A stretch of 64,000 nt of DNA, taken from the NCBI RefSeq assembly GCF_002068095.1, contig NZ_LWIG01000056.1, positions 22,439 through 86,438 on the forward strand, in the 5' to 3' direction. This document shows, piece after piece, positions 11,450 through 20,790 of the stretch (position 1 is its first letter; every line of letters starts with the position of its first letter). A program made the translations under genes and the position numbers. The notes under the pieces were generated by a model. The model was not told where the DNA came from. It was given only the letters and a program-made list of their open reading frames with translations, and did no database searches. Origin of the DNA: Bradyrhizobium sacchari. GTDB lineage: Bacteria > Pseudomonadota > Alphaproteobacteria > Rhizobiales > Xanthobacteraceae.

Positions 11450-12760
11450 TGCCAACCAGACATATCACGAGCTTGTTATGGTCGCGGCGGCTGCTGGGAT
11501 CGGCTTCAATTCAGTGCAGTCCGCGCCTCTGCCGAAGCGACGGCCGACGACGTCGGCGCTTCTCAGCAGCGCTTGCAAAGCTAGACGAGTTCTTCGCTCG
11601 CGAGATCGCGAGTAAACGCGTGCCGGGTGCGGTGGTTGCAATCGCCAGAGACGGCAAGCTGATCCACTACAAGGCGTACGGACAACTCGATCCTACAAGA
11701 GGAAGGTCGATGCGGCTCGATGCGATATTGGCGCTTGCTTCTATGACCAGACCGATGATCGCCGTTGCGGGGCTTATCCTCATGGAGCAAGGTCGCCTGC
11801 CTCTACCAGGCCAAGCTTACCGATTGCTCCCCCGAATTCGCAAATATGAAGGTGGGAGTGCCACAGCATGACGGCTCATTGAAATTGCAAACGCAGAGAT
11901 CTCCGAACTTAATTCACGATCCTTATCGCCACACATCCGGGCTCCCTTATGGCCCGCGCCCTCCAACAGCTCAGACCAAGTGGCGCGTCTCTATCCCGAT
12001 TTCGCTACTCCGCCACTAAGGGGCGATAAGCAGGCTTTCATCGAAGCCATTACCAAGCTGCCGCTAACGCACCAACCGGGAACGGAATTCGAATACGGCT
12101 TCTCGACCGATGTGCTGCGGGCTGTCGGGGAGCGGGTCAGCGAACAGCGATTGGGCGACTATCTCGCCGGCAACTTGTGGAAGCCTATCGAAATGCAAGA
12201 TGCCACATTCCATCTGTCTGAATCGCAGCGCGAACGCTTCGCACGTCCATTTTCATGCGCCCCCCCTTACGGGAAAACCACAAGACATCGAGCATCCTCG
12301 AAAGCCAAACTAAGTTTGACTGCGGGGGAGCTTGCGCATTTGGGACCGTCGGTGACTACGTGCGCTTGGACAAATGCTGCTCAACGGCGGGGAGCTCGAT
12401 GGGCGGCGCATTCTTGGTCAGAGGACGGTGCGCCACATGGTCTCCAACACATCGGGCCAGGGATCAAAAATAGAGTCGCAAATGTGGAGGCGCACCGTGC
12501 GGCTTCGGCTTCGGGCTCGGAGTGGCTGTACGCATGACCGAGGGGCGCTCGGCGGTTCCGCGAATCCTGGTGAGTTCACCTGGACCGGCGCCTACGGGAC
12601 ACAAGTTTTCTGCGACCCGAAAGAGCGTCTGGTCGCGGTGGTCGGGACGGCGGCGCCCGAAGAAATCCGGAAGTATTACCGCGAACAAGTACGATATATC
12701 GTCTATGCTGCGATTAGCTTCTTGCAGAAAGGCGCGATGAACCATTTTGTAGTAGGCAGG
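11450..12760 (+). pseudogene. Beta-lactamase-type serine hydrolase, multiply frameshifted
   Basis: Pieces of one class C beta-lactamase/esterase-like protein occur in successive frames. LDEFFAREIASKRVPGAVVAI and LALASMTRPM (SxxK region, with Lys to Arg) are in one frame. The segment KLPLTHQPGTEFEYGFSTDV (12050-12115) is in another. LLNGGELDGRRILGQRTV and the C-terminal GAYGTQVFCDPKERLVAVV follow in a third. At least three frameshifts and the replaced catalytic-motif lysine show that it is dead. Similar serine hydrolases are common Bradyrhizobium passengers; no symbiotic role is implied. Confidence 0.8.
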
Positions 12761-12811
12761 CAGCACTTTCCGCGCCGGACGGATTGCGCGATGAAGCCCC
12801 CCGGACCATAG

Positions 12812-13165
12812 CTTTAAACGTCCAGTCTGTCGCTCACAGCCCCGTAGCGATGCCGCGTAACGAGCCGCTTTGAACCAAAGGCAAATCGGATCGACCCAGA
12901 CCTATAAAGCGAGTCAACGTACGCATCACGGCTCAGTGCATTGCATTCTCTATTCATCGCGCGACAGCCGCTTTCGCACGGGCTGCCTGCATAGTTGCGC
13001 CTGTGAGCGCTTTAACCCACCATTGATCAGAAATCGGCAAGTCTGATTGAGATGGGGCATGGCGGTGCCCGTCAGCTGACCCAATTGAATTCGACAATCG
13101 GCATGACGAGTGTCGCGGTTGTGTAGAGGCGTAGTCCCGTGCAGTGGTGAACCATCGTGCTGATC
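12812..13165. other. Spacer upstream of hup control region
   Basis: About 350 bases with no recognisable gene. It sits between the broken hydrolase and the hup promoter. A distal activator site for HoxA-type control could lie here, but I cannot define one by eye. Confidence 0.4.
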
Positions 13166-13181
13166 TGTTGAAGTGCTAACA
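13166..13181 (+). promoter_or_regulatory. NifA upstream activator site for hupS
   Basis: TGTTGAAGTGCTAACA fits TGT-N10-ACA exactly. It lies 130 bases upstream of the -24/-12 element at 13311, within the usual range, but its core differs from the TGTCG...CGACA sites at the nif genes in this window. It suggests co-regulation of uptake hydrogenase with nitrogenase. Confidence 0.6.
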
Positions 13182-13282
13182 CGGACGTCCAAAACTAGAC
13201 ACCATTAGCGCGACAGATCGATGGCGCAGTTTCCTTGCACGCTGGCCGCGGTCGACAATCCGCGACATCTCGCAGCGTTGGC

Positions 13283-13296
13283 TTGCTATGTTTCAA
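13283..13296 (+). promoter_or_regulatory. FixK/FNR-type box upstream of hupS
   Basis: TTGCTATGTTTCAA fits the FixK2 pattern TTG(A/C)-N6-(T/G)CAA. It is centred about 20 bases before the -24 element, an odd position for class II activation of a sigma-70 promoter. It might act on a second start site or modulate the sigma-54 promoter. Confidence 0.4.
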
Positions 13297-13310
13297 GTGT
13301 TTCGCTTCGC

Positions 13311-13326
13311 TGGCCTGCTTCTTGCT
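13311..13326 (+). promoter_or_regulatory. Sigma-54 (-24/-12) promoter of hup operon
   Basis: TGGCCTGCTTCTTGCT has GG and GC twelve bases apart and an intact TTGCT. It ends 50 bases before the hupS ATG. Together with the NifA-type site this predicts symbiotic transcription of hup. Confidence 0.65.
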
Positions 13327-13375
13327 GAACGTCACCAGTTCGTAACGGCTGACGACAACTCGCATGGAAGGGTTC

Positions 13376-14476
13376 ATGGGTGATGCAACGGAAACTTTCT
13401 ACAGCGTAATCAGACGTCAGGGTATCACGCGCCGTAGTTTCCACAAATTCTGCTGTTTGACCGCCGCGAGCTTGGGACTTAGTCCACTCACCGCAAGCAG
13501 TATTGCGCACGCCCTGGAGACCAAACCGCGTGTGCCTGTGATCTGGCTGCACGGGCTCGAGTGTACCTGCTGCTCGGAAAGTTTTATCCGCTCGGCCCAT
13601 CCCTTGGTCAAAGACGCTCTGCTGTCGATGATTTCGCTCGACTATGACCACATGATCATGGCGGCGGCAGGACACCAGGCTGAGGCCATCCTGGAGGAAA
13701 CTCGTGCCAAGTACAAAGGCAGGTATGTGCTCGCCGTTGAAGGCAATCCGCCGTTGAACGAGGGTGGCATGTTCTGCATTGAAGGCGGCAAGCCGTTCGT
13801 TGAAAAGCTCACGTCGATGGCGGAAGAGTCTATGGCGATCATCGCTTGGGGCACGTGCGCGTCCTGGGGATGCGTGCAGGCGGCCAAGCCAAATCCGACT
13901 GGCGCGGCGCCGATCGAAAAGGTGATCACCGACAGGCCGATTATCAAGGTGCCCGGGTGCCCGCCGATCGCAGAGGTTATGAGCGGCCTGGTGACTTTCA
14001 TCACCATGTTCGGAAAGCTTCCGGAGCTCGATCGCCAAGGGCGTCCAAGCATGTTTTACTCCGAGCGCATTCACGATAAGTGCTATCGGCGGTCCCATTT
14101 TGACGCTGGCCAATTCGTCGAAGAGTGGGACGATACCAACGCACGCAAGGGCTATTGCCTGTACAAGATGGGCTGCAAGGGGCCAACCACCTACAACGCC
14201 TGTTCGGCCGTTCGGTGGAACGGCGGCGTCTCATTTCCCATTCAATCCGGCCACGGCTGCCTCGGCTGCTCCGAAGACGGCTTCTGGGATAAGGGGTCAT
14301 TTTACGACCGACTCACAACCATCAAGCAGTTCGGCATCGAGGAGAACGCCGACCAGATCGGAATGGCCGCTGCCGGCGTGGTGGGACTGACCATCGCTGC
14401 CCATGCGGCGGCCACCGCGGTGAAGCGGTTGACCCATTCTCCGGATCGCTCTGCCCATAAAGGCAAACCGAGTTGA
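13376..14476 (+). CDS. hupS: Uptake [NiFe] hydrogenase small subunit HupS
   Basis: A 366-residue iron-sulfur subunit. The N-terminus carries a Tat signal (GITRRSFHKFC plus a hydrophobic stretch) that exports the folded heterodimer. The proximal-cluster motif LECTCCSESF is present, as are later cysteines in GTCASWGC, PGCPP, CYRRSHF, GYCLYKMGCKGP and GHGCLGCSE for the medial and distal clusters. A C-terminal hydrophobic segment anchors it to the membrane. It passes electrons from H2 to HupC. ATG 13376 is preferred over 13364 because GGAAGG lies at the right distance. HupL follows 12 bases after the stop. Confidence 0.95.
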   Translation: MGDATETFYSVIRRQGITRRSFHKFCCLTAASLGLSPLTASSIAHALETKPRVPVIWLHGLECTCCSESFIRSAHPLVKDALLSMISLDYDHMIMAAAGHQAEAILEETRAKYKGRYVLAVEGNPPLNEGGMFCIEGGKPFVEKLTSMAEESMAIIAWGTCASWGCVQAAKPNPTGAAPIEKVITDRPIIKVPGCPPIAEVMSGLVTFITMFGKLPELDRQGRPSMFYSERIHDKCYRRSHFDAGQFVEEWDDTNARKGYCLYKMGCKGPTTYNACSAVRWNGGVSFPIQSGHGCLGCSEDGFWDKGSFYDRLTTIKQFGIEENADQIGMAAAGVVGLTIAAHAAATAVKRLTHSPDRSAHKGKPS

Positions 14477-14488
14477 GGAGGGACGAGG

Positions 14489-16279
14489 GTGGCCGTCCAG
14501 ACGCCGAATGGGTTCACTCTCGATCGTTCCGGCAGACGAATCGTTATCGATCCGCTGACGCGAATCGAGGGCCACCTGCGCATTGAAGCCAATCTTGATT
14601 CCGACAATGTAATCCGCAATGCGGTCTCAAGCGGGACGATGTGGCGCGGCATCGAAGTCATCCTGCGCGGGCGCAATCCGCGGGACGCGTGGGCGTTCAC
14701 CGAACGGATCTGCGGGGTCTGCACCGGCACGCATGCGCTCACCTCCGTGCGCGCTGTTGAAAATGCACTAGGAGTTACGATTCCGGAGAATGCGAATTCG
14801 GTCCGCAACATCATGCAGCTGTGCCTGTTCGTGCATGATCACCTCGTACATTTTTATCACCTCCACGCGTTGGATTGGGTCGACGTGGTCTCCGCGCTCA
14901 AGGCCGATCCGAAGTCCACCTCTGCACTGGCGCAGTCTATCTCGCCCTGGCCGCAGGCATCCCCTGGCTATTTTAAGGATTTGCAGATCCGGCTCACCAA
15001 ATTCTTCGGATCAGGGCAACTCGGTCCGTTCAAGAATGGCTATTGGGGGCATCCGGCCTACAAGCTGCCACCAGAAGCGAACCTGATGGTGGTAGCTCAT
15101 TATCTGGAAGCGCTCGACTTCCAGAAGGAGATCGTCAAGATCCAAGCTATTTATGGTGGCAAGAACCCGCATCCAAACTGGCTGGTCGGTGGCGTGCCGT
15201 GCGCGATCAACATCGACGGAATCGGTGCGGTGGGCGCGATCAACATAGAGCGGCTGAACATCGTGTCCTCGATCATCGACCGCTCGATTGAGTTTGTCGA
15301 GCAGGTCTACCTGCCGGATATCGCCGCGATCTGCTCGTTCTATAAGGATTGGCTCCACGGCGGCGGCCTTTCAAGCAAAAGCGTGATGTCCTATGGCGAC
15401 ATCCCGGAAAATGCCAATGACTGTTCCACGGAGAGTTTCAAGCTGCCGCGCGGGGTTATTCTTGATGGCAATCTCAAGGAGATACTGCCGATCGACCATG
15501 GTGATCCCGAACAGATCCAGGAATTCGTTGCGCATTCATGGTATAAATACCCCAGCGATTGCTGCGGATTGCATCCCTGGGATGGTATCACCGAGCCGAG
15601 TTTTGAGCTTGGGTCAAAACTCAAAGGCAACAAGACGGATATCAAGGAACTCGACGAAGGCGGCAAGTATTCCTGGATCAAAGCGCCGCGCTGGCGCGGT
15701 CGCGCCGTGGAAGTCGGGCCGCTGGCGCGATACATCGTCGGTTATGCGCAAGGCAAAGCCGAGTTCAAGGAGCCCGCCGAGAGACTGCTCAAGGGGCTCA
15801 ATCTTCCCGTGACTGCGCTGTTCTCGACGCTTGGCCGTACTGCGGCGCGAGCGCTTGAATGCCAGTGGGCGGCGCATCAGATGCGATATTTCCAGGATAA
15901 GCTCGTAATCAGCATCAAGGCAGGCAATACGGCAACTGCCAATGTCAGCAGGTGGAACCCGGAAAGCTGGCCCAAGGAGGCCAAGGGCTACGGGTTCACC
16001 GAGGCGCCACGCGGAGCGCTCGGGCACTGGATTAAGATCAAGGACGCTAAGATCGACAACTATCAATGTGTCGTGCCGACGACGTGGAACGGATCTCCTC
16101 GCGATTTCGAGGGCAATATTGGTGCTTTTGAAGCTTCCCTGATCGGTACCCCGATGGCCGATCCGCAGCGACCCCTGGAGATCTTGCGCACCATCCATTC
16201 CTTTGATCCGTGTTTGGCTTGCTCGACCCACGTGATGACTCCTGACGGCCAGGAAATGGCTTCAGTTAAAATTCGTTAG
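14489..16279 (+). CDS. hupL: Uptake [NiFe] hydrogenase large subunit HupL
   Basis: A 596-residue catalytic subunit that oxidises H2 released by nitrogenase. Nickel-iron ligands are visible: RICGVC with Cys75/Cys78 and DPCLACSTH near the C-terminus with Cys575/Cys578. The 15 residues after His581 (starting VMTPDG) form the extension that HupD should remove after nickel insertion. Translation starts at GTG, with GAGGAGGGACGAGG just upstream. Length and motifs are normal, so the subunit should be functional. Confidence 0.95.
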   Translation: MAVQTPNGFTLDRSGRRIVIDPLTRIEGHLRIEANLDSDNVIRNAVSSGTMWRGIEVILRGRNPRDAWAFTERICGVCTGTHALTSVRAVENALGVTIPENANSVRNIMQLCLFVHDHLVHFYHLHALDWVDVVSALKADPKSTSALAQSISPWPQASPGYFKDLQIRLTKFFGSGQLGPFKNGYWGHPAYKLPPEANLMVVAHYLEALDFQKEIVKIQAIYGGKNPHPNWLVGGVPCAINIDGIGAVGAINIERLNIVSSIIDRSIEFVEQVYLPDIAAICSFYKDWLHGGGLSSKSVMSYGDIPENANDCSTESFKLPRGVILDGNLKEILPIDHGDPEQIQEFVAHSWYKYPSDCCGLHPWDGITEPSFELGSKLKGNKTDIKELDEGGKYSWIKAPRWRGRAVEVGPLARYIVGYAQGKAEFKEPAERLLKGLNLPVTALFSTLGRTAARALECQWAAHQMRYFQDKLVISIKAGNTATANVSRWNPESWPKEAKGYGFTEAPRGALGHWIKIKDAKIDNYQCVVPTTWNGSPRDFEGNIGAFEASLIGTPMADPQRPLEILRTIHSFDPCLACSTHVMTPDGQEMASVKIR

Positions 16280-16283
16280 GTCT

Positions 16284-16997
16284 ATGCTGAACAGGGCTCG
16301 GAAGCTACTTGCCGCCATCGATGCGGCACCGACTGGTCGCAGCATCGTCGGTGGCGTCGGCTACGTTTACGCGCCGGTTCGACTTTGGCATTGGGTTAAT
16401 GCGGCGGCCATTCTCGTGCTGAGTTTAACCGGCTATCTTATTGGAACCGGGACACCCGCGACGTCGGGAGGGGCAAGCGGGAATTTTCTGTTCGGCTATA
16501 TCCGCTTTGCTCATTTCTCCGCGGGATATGTGCTCAGCGCCGGTTTTCTTCTGCGCATCTACTGGGCCCTGGTGGGAGACGCGCATGCCATGCAGATCTT
16601 TTACGTGCCGCTTTGGCGCGGGTGCTTTTGGCGGGAGTTGTGCCACGAGATTCGCAGGTATGCGTTCCTTACGGTTGAGCCAGCGAGGGGCCTCGGGCAC
16701 AACCGACTTGCTCAGCTCGCAATGTTCTTCATGTTTACGCAGACGATCACATTCATGGTCCTCACCGGCTTTGCACTTTATGGGCAAGGTGCCGGTACTG
16801 ACAGCTGGCAGTACAAGGTGTTCGGCTGGGTGTTTTCATTCTTGCCGAACAGTCAGGACGTCCACACCTTGCATCATCTCGGCCTATGGGTGATCGTGAT
16901 GTTCGTGCTGGTCCACATCTACGCGGTGATCCGGGAAGATATCATGTCGCGCCACAGCTTCTATTCTATATCCGGTGACCACGGGTTCGGCGATTGA
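16284..16997 (+). CDS. hupC: Hydrogenase b-type cytochrome HupC
   Basis: A 237-residue membrane protein with four hydrophobic spans. Histidines in VRLWHWVNAAA, RFAHFSAGYV and HTLHHLGLWVIVMFVLVHIY are the likely haem b ligands of the Ni/Fe-hydrogenase cytochrome family. It links HupSL to the quinone pool. It begins four bases after hupL stops and overlaps or abuts hupD, so it is part of the hup transcript. Confidence 0.93.
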   Translation: MLNRARKLLAAIDAAPTGRSIVGGVGYVYAPVRLWHWVNAAAILVLSLTGYLIGTGTPATSGGASGNFLFGYIRFAHFSAGYVLSAGFLLRIYWALVGDAHAMQIFYVPLWRGCFWRELCHEIRRYAFLTVEPARGLGHNRLAQLAMFFMFTQTITFMVLTGFALYGQGAGTDSWQYKVFGWVFSFLPNSQDVHTLHHLGLWVIVMFVLVHIYAVIREDIMSRHSFYSISGDHGFGD

Positions 16998-17008
16998 CTG
17001 GGAAGCGC

Positions 17009-17593
17009 ATGCTCAGTCCGACAAACAAAAAACGGATCCTGGTGCTCGGCATCGGCAACATCCTATGGGCCGATGAGGGATTCGGTGTGCGTGTGGTCGA
17101 GGAGTTTCATCGCCGCTACGCCGTCGATGATAACGTCACCGTCCTCGATGGAGGCACCCAAGGGCTCTACCTCGTCAGTTTTCTTGAGCAGGCTGATCGT
17201 CTGATCGTGTTCGATGCCATCGACTATGGATTGCTGCCCGGGCAGTTGATGCTTGTACGAGATGACGAAGTCCCTAAATTCACTGGCGCCAGGAAAGTTA
17301 GCCTGCATCAGACTGGCTTTCAGGAGGTCTTGAGTGCGGCCGAGTTGCTTGGCCGCCGCCCGCGAGAGCTCGCTCTCATCGGCTGTCAGCCGTTTGACCT
17401 GGAGGATTGGGGCGGTCCTCTGACCGCGCCGGTGCGCTTTCAGATTGCCCCTGCGATTAAACTGGCTTGTAAACTCCTAGAGCAGTGGGGCTCGCCGGCA
17501 AAACTCCGGAGCCTGCCGCTGCCTGCATCAGAACGGCTGTTGGCGAACAATATTGACCATGCGAATTATGAGATGAGGGCGCAGCCGATCTAG
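17009..17593 (+). CDS. hupD: Hydrogenase maturation endopeptidase HupD
   Basis: A 194-residue protease with the family start ILVLGIGNILWADEGFGVRVVE (Glu and Asp nickel ligands) and a later His in VSLHQTGF. It recognises nickel in pre-HupL and cuts after the terminal His of DPCLACSTH. A TTG at 16994 would overlap the hupC stop; I prefer ATG 17009 because the family N-terminus begins near here, though its GGGAAG is close (three bases). The C-terminal tail after about residue 165 is low in conserved features. Confidence 0.92.
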   Translation: MLSPTNKKRILVLGIGNILWADEGFGVRVVEEFHRRYAVDDNVTVLDGGTQGLYLVSFLEQADRLIVFDAIDYGLLPGQLMLVRDDEVPKFTGARKVSLHQTGFQEVLSAAELLGRRPRELALIGCQPFDLEDWGGPLTAPVRFQIAPAIKLACKLLEQWGSPAKLRSLPLPASERLLANNIDHANYEMRAQPI

Positions 17594-17608
17594 CGGCTGC
17601 GAATGACC

Positions 17609-17899
17609 ATGTGCCTTGGGTTGCCAATGACGATTGTCGAGACCGACGGTTTCACGGCGCTATGCGAGTATGGCAATGAACAGCGGCGCGTTTCAGTCAT
17701 GCTGCTCGCCGATGTATCGGTTGGCGCGAAGGTGCTCGTTCATATCGACAGCGCGGTGCGGCTCTTGGACGAAAATGAGGCAAGGCTAATCTCGCGAGCA
17801 CTTGACGGGCTTGAGGCCAGCCTCAACGGCCAGGACTGCGAACGCTTCTTTGCGGACTTGATCGGTCACAAGCCGCAATTGCCGGAGCACCTACGCTAA
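17609..17899 (+). CDS. hupF: HypC-family hydrogenase chaperone HupF
   Basis: A 96-residue HypC/HupF protein beginning MCLGLPM, where Cys2 is the reactive residue of the family. It is thought to protect or stabilise HupL during maturation under oxygen. The frame also has an ATG at 17603 (MTMCLG), but the need for Cys at position 2 favours 17609. It differs from the second copy (HypC, 23991) by a longer C-terminal extension, the hallmark of HupF. Confidence 0.9.
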   Translation: MCLGLPMTIVETDGFTALCEYGNEQRRVSVMLLADVSVGAKVLVHIDSAVRLLDENEARLISRALDGLEASLNGQDCERFFADLIGHKPQLPEHLR

Positions 17900-18421
17900 C
17901 GGTTCCGCGCGCCGGTTGCGCCAACTGTTTGCTCACAAATCCGAATTCCGGTCGCACGTAACTTTGCCTAGAAAATGTCGGGCGCGTCGAGCCATTGGTT
18001 CGAGCGGGATCACGGCTAGAGGATGATTGGCATGCGCCTTGCTCACAGCCCTGCTAGCAGAACCTAGCATGATCAGAAAGGCGTGTGATGAAGTTGCAGC
18101 CGGCGCAGCATGGTCTGGCGCGACCCGCTCCGTCCGACGTAGAGGGAGTCCGCGTCGATGCGCGCCTGGCCGCGCACGCTCCCGTGAAGGGACCGCGATG
18201 CCGCTGTCGCCGGCCGATCACCTATATTTGCGCCCGATCATTCAGCTCGCGTTCTTCGTTGCCGGAATTTTCGAGGAGTTTCGGCGAGGCGTGCAAGGCG
18301 CAGCGACTTCGCGCGGCGTTAGTGGCGCACTGGTCGGCTGGCTTGGCCGGCGCGAACCGTGCGCCGGCAGCACTTCTTTAAGCAAGTGCATCGCCGCCCG
18401 ATGCAGACAACGGAACATCGC
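17900..18421. other. Spacer where hupG would be expected
   Basis: About 520 bases between hupF and hupH. In full hup clusters hupG lies here. Open frames at 18027-18425 and 18085-18381 are low-complexity Arg/Ala-rich and I could not match either to HupG. I therefore treat it as spacer or decayed hupG. Confidence 0.5.
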
Positions 18422-19273
18422 ATGAAAGCAGCGATCCCCTTCGACGGTGCCGACCGGGCGGCGAGCGACCTTGCCACTGGGTCTGGAAGTTTCGATGTAT
18501 TGCATAGCCGCTCGGCGAGTGCGCTGGCGACGCGCGCTTGGCGGGACTGCGACGAGCGTGCAAGGAGTTATGCGAACGCCGCCTTGCTGCTATCGAATGC
18601 CGCTGCTGCCGTTGGGGAGCAGAGAAGCGGTGCTCCGACACAATTGTACGGACTCGCAAATCTCAGCGATGCCGAGCGCAAGCTGATTGGCGAATTACTC
18701 GGAGAAGGTGAGGTGGAGGGCGTGGTTGCGCTGCCAGATGGCTCTTTGGCGCAAATTCTGGAGTCCGTGCTTGCGGGAATCTGGCGCGTGCGCATCGGGA
18801 CCGAGCCGGCGCACGAATATGTTGAGGTCGGAGCGATTCCGCAGATTGTCCGGCGCGCTGCAGCTGACCTGACGTCCGCCGATCTTGTGATCGGCACGGT
18901 GCCGGACGGCGCGATGAACGTGCGACCGGTGCTCGCAGAAATACGCGAGCGGGCGCGCGTCTGGCGGTTTGGTATGCATGCGCATGTTGTCAATCTCACG
19001 CTGCTGCCGATGAGCATTATCGACCTGACGTTCCTGCAGCAAAGCCTGGGCAATGGCCCGGTCCAACTCGTCTTCCGCGGCTACGGCACCTGCCGGGTGC
19101 AGGCGACCGGGGTCAGAAACGTCTGGTCAGTGCAGTTCTTCAATTCTACGGACAACATCATCCTTGATACGCTGGAGGTAGGGGGGGTGCCGATTGTTGC
19201 GTTGGCTGCCGACGAGGATTTCCAGGACTCTGCCGAACGAATGCAGGAAATGATCAAGGCGTACCTCACATGA
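18422..19273 (+). CDS. hupH: Hydrogenase expression/formation protein HupH
   Basis: A 283-residue HupH/HyaF-family protein recognised by its order, length and C-terminal block TGVRNVWSVQFFNSTDNIILDTLEVGGVP. HupH is needed for processing of the small subunit. The start MKAAIPFDG matches the family N-terminus I remember, though the ribosome site is weak; ATG 18401 is an alternative. Downstream, hupI (rubredoxin) and hupJ are missing: only 91 bases separate it from hupK. Confidence 0.88.
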   Translation: MKAAIPFDGADRAASDLATGSGSFDVLHSRSASALATRAWRDCDERARSYANAALLLSNAAAAVGEQRSGAPTQLYGLANLSDAERKLIGELLGEGEVEGVVALPDGSLAQILESVLAGIWRVRIGTEPAHEYVEVGAIPQIVRRAAADLTSADLVIGTVPDGAMNVRPVLAEIRERARVWRFGMHAHVVNLTLLPMSIIDLTFLQQSLGNGPVQLVFRGYGTCRVQATGVRNVWSVQFFNSTDNIILDTLEVGGVPIVALAADEDFQDSAERMQEMIKAYLT

Positions 19274-19364
19274 AGAGCTCGGGCATTCGGCATCGGTTGG
19301 GATCCTGCAGACAGAGCGTGCGCATGGGCGACAGCTTGCGCGGCATGATGACGGAGCGGTGCGC

Positions 19365-20456
19365 ATGAACCTCACTGCTCGCAACAAAATCGATGTCCGG
19401 GTATTGCTGGCTGCCGACGTAGTCGCCTCGGTCGAGATCCTGCCGCGAGTCCGGCCGCCGCTGGCGCGGGTGTTTGCCGGAAAGCCGGCCACGTCACTGC
19501 TCAATGTCCTGCCGCGGCTCTTCGCGTTATGTGCCGCCGCGCAGCAAACCGCACTGTTGTCCGCCATCGAGACGGCGCGTGACGAAGTGATCACCCGCGC
19601 AACAAAACAGCATCGTATTGCGCTTATCGTTACCGAGCGCATCACGGACTTGGCACGCGGCCTGTTTGTCGGACACCTTACGCAAGACGTCGCCAGTGCG
19701 GCGGCAATCCGCTCTCTGAGGTCGGAGTTGTCAGCGCTCGGTAGCGCCGCGCACCCGGTCTGGGGCTCCGCTCAACGCGAAGCAACGGCGGGGATTGCCG
19801 CTGCGCTGGCCGCGCTCGGCATGCCGCATGATGGTGACGCGCTGAAGTCCGGTAGCCCGCTGGCGCTTCACATTGCCGCGCTCAATGAGGTCGACCTGAA
19901 GGCAGTTCCGACGGAGCACTCGTTCTTGTCCGTTGCTGACGACCGCAACATCGCGAAACGGCTGCTCGTGGATGAGACATTTTGCTATTGTCCCGACCTC
20001 GACGGACATGTGCCCGAAACAGGGCCATGGGCGCGTCAAATGGCCCGTGAACGGCTCTCGCCGAGACCCTTCGGTGCGGTCGAGCGGCTGAGGGCCAGAA
20101 TTGTTGAAATCCTCCGGCTATGCGCCTGGCTCGAGGCCGGCGCTCAGATTGAGGCCGCGGAGGATGGGATTATCGAAATATATAAGCTAGGTCCCGGCCG
20201 TGCAGCGGCCGCGGTCGAATGCTCCAGGGGCCGTCTCTACCACGCGGTTGAGCTTGATGCGCAGGGCCGGATATCCCGCTTCGAGTTCCTCGCGCCGACG
20301 GAGTGGAATTTCCACCGGCGCGGACCGGTGGTTCGGAACCTGGAGGGTGCGGTGCTGACTGCTCGACGAAGCCGAGATGCAGTCCATGCGGTGATTGCAT
20401 CGCTAGATCCGTGCGTCGGGTTCACTCTCAATTTTCGCGAAGTTCGCGATGCATGA
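19365..20456 (+). CDS. hupK: Hydrogenase maturation protein HupK
   Basis: A 363-residue protein of the HupK family, a HupL relative that has lost most nickel ligands. The C-terminal ASLDPCVGFTL recalls the DPCLAC motif of HupL but has a single Cys. It is proposed to act as a scaffold for transfer of the Fe(CN)2CO unit. ATG 19365 is chosen because GGAG lies eight bases upstream. It overlaps hypA by eight bases. Confidence 0.88.
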   Translation: MNLTARNKIDVRVLLAADVVASVEILPRVRPPLARVFAGKPATSLLNVLPRLFALCAAAQQTALLSAIETARDEVITRATKQHRIALIVTERITDLARGLFVGHLTQDVASAAAIRSLRSELSALGSAAHPVWGSAQREATAGIAAALAALGMPHDGDALKSGSPLALHIAALNEVDLKAVPTEHSFLSVADDRNIAKRLLVDETFCYCPDLDGHVPETGPWARQMARERLSPRPFGAVERLRARIVEILRLCAWLEAGAQIEAAEDGIIEIYKLGPGRAAAAVECSRGRLYHAVELDAQGRISRFEFLAPTEWNFHRRGPVVRNLEGAVLTARRSRDAVHAVIASLDPCVGFTLNFREVRDA

Positions 20457-20790
20457 AATGGCGATTTGTCTTGGCATCATTCTGATCGTAGAGGAGGAGG
20501 TACGCCATCGATCCTCTTCGCGGGTGCGGAGCATCTGTCTAGAGATGGGAGCACTCAGTCATGCCGCGCCTGAAGCGATCAGGTTCTGCTTTGCTGTCGC
20601 CGCAAGGCGGACTGTTGCCGAGGGGGCGGCTCTTAATATCGTCGAACTGCCAGGCGTTGCCTGGTGCATGAGCTGTTCGAAGAGCGTCGAAATTGCACGG
20701 CGCGGTGAGTGCTGTCCTTGCTGCGGCAGTTATCAGTTGCAGGTAACCGCGGGCGAACAGATGCGCGTGAAAGAGCTGGAGATCGATTGA
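20449..20790 (+). CDS. hypA: Nickel insertion protein HypA
   Basis: A 113-residue metallochaperone. The N-terminal MHEMA contains the His2 nickel ligand. A zinc site is formed by WCMSCSK and CCPCCGS. The Zn site shows an extra Cys (GECCPCC). It works with HypB to load Ni into HupL. It overlaps hupK upstream, and its TGA shares a base with the hypB ATG. Confidence 0.92.
   Translation: MHEMAICLGIILIVEEEVRHRSSSRVRSICLEMGALSHAAPEAIRFCFAVAARRTVAEGAALNIVELPGVAWCMSCSKSVEIARRGECCPCCGSYQLQVTAGEQMRVKELEID

Noticed and set aside
18027..18425. Candidate hupG
   Set aside because: Composition is Arg/Ala/Gly-rich and no HupG-like block could be recognised; a competing frame overlaps.
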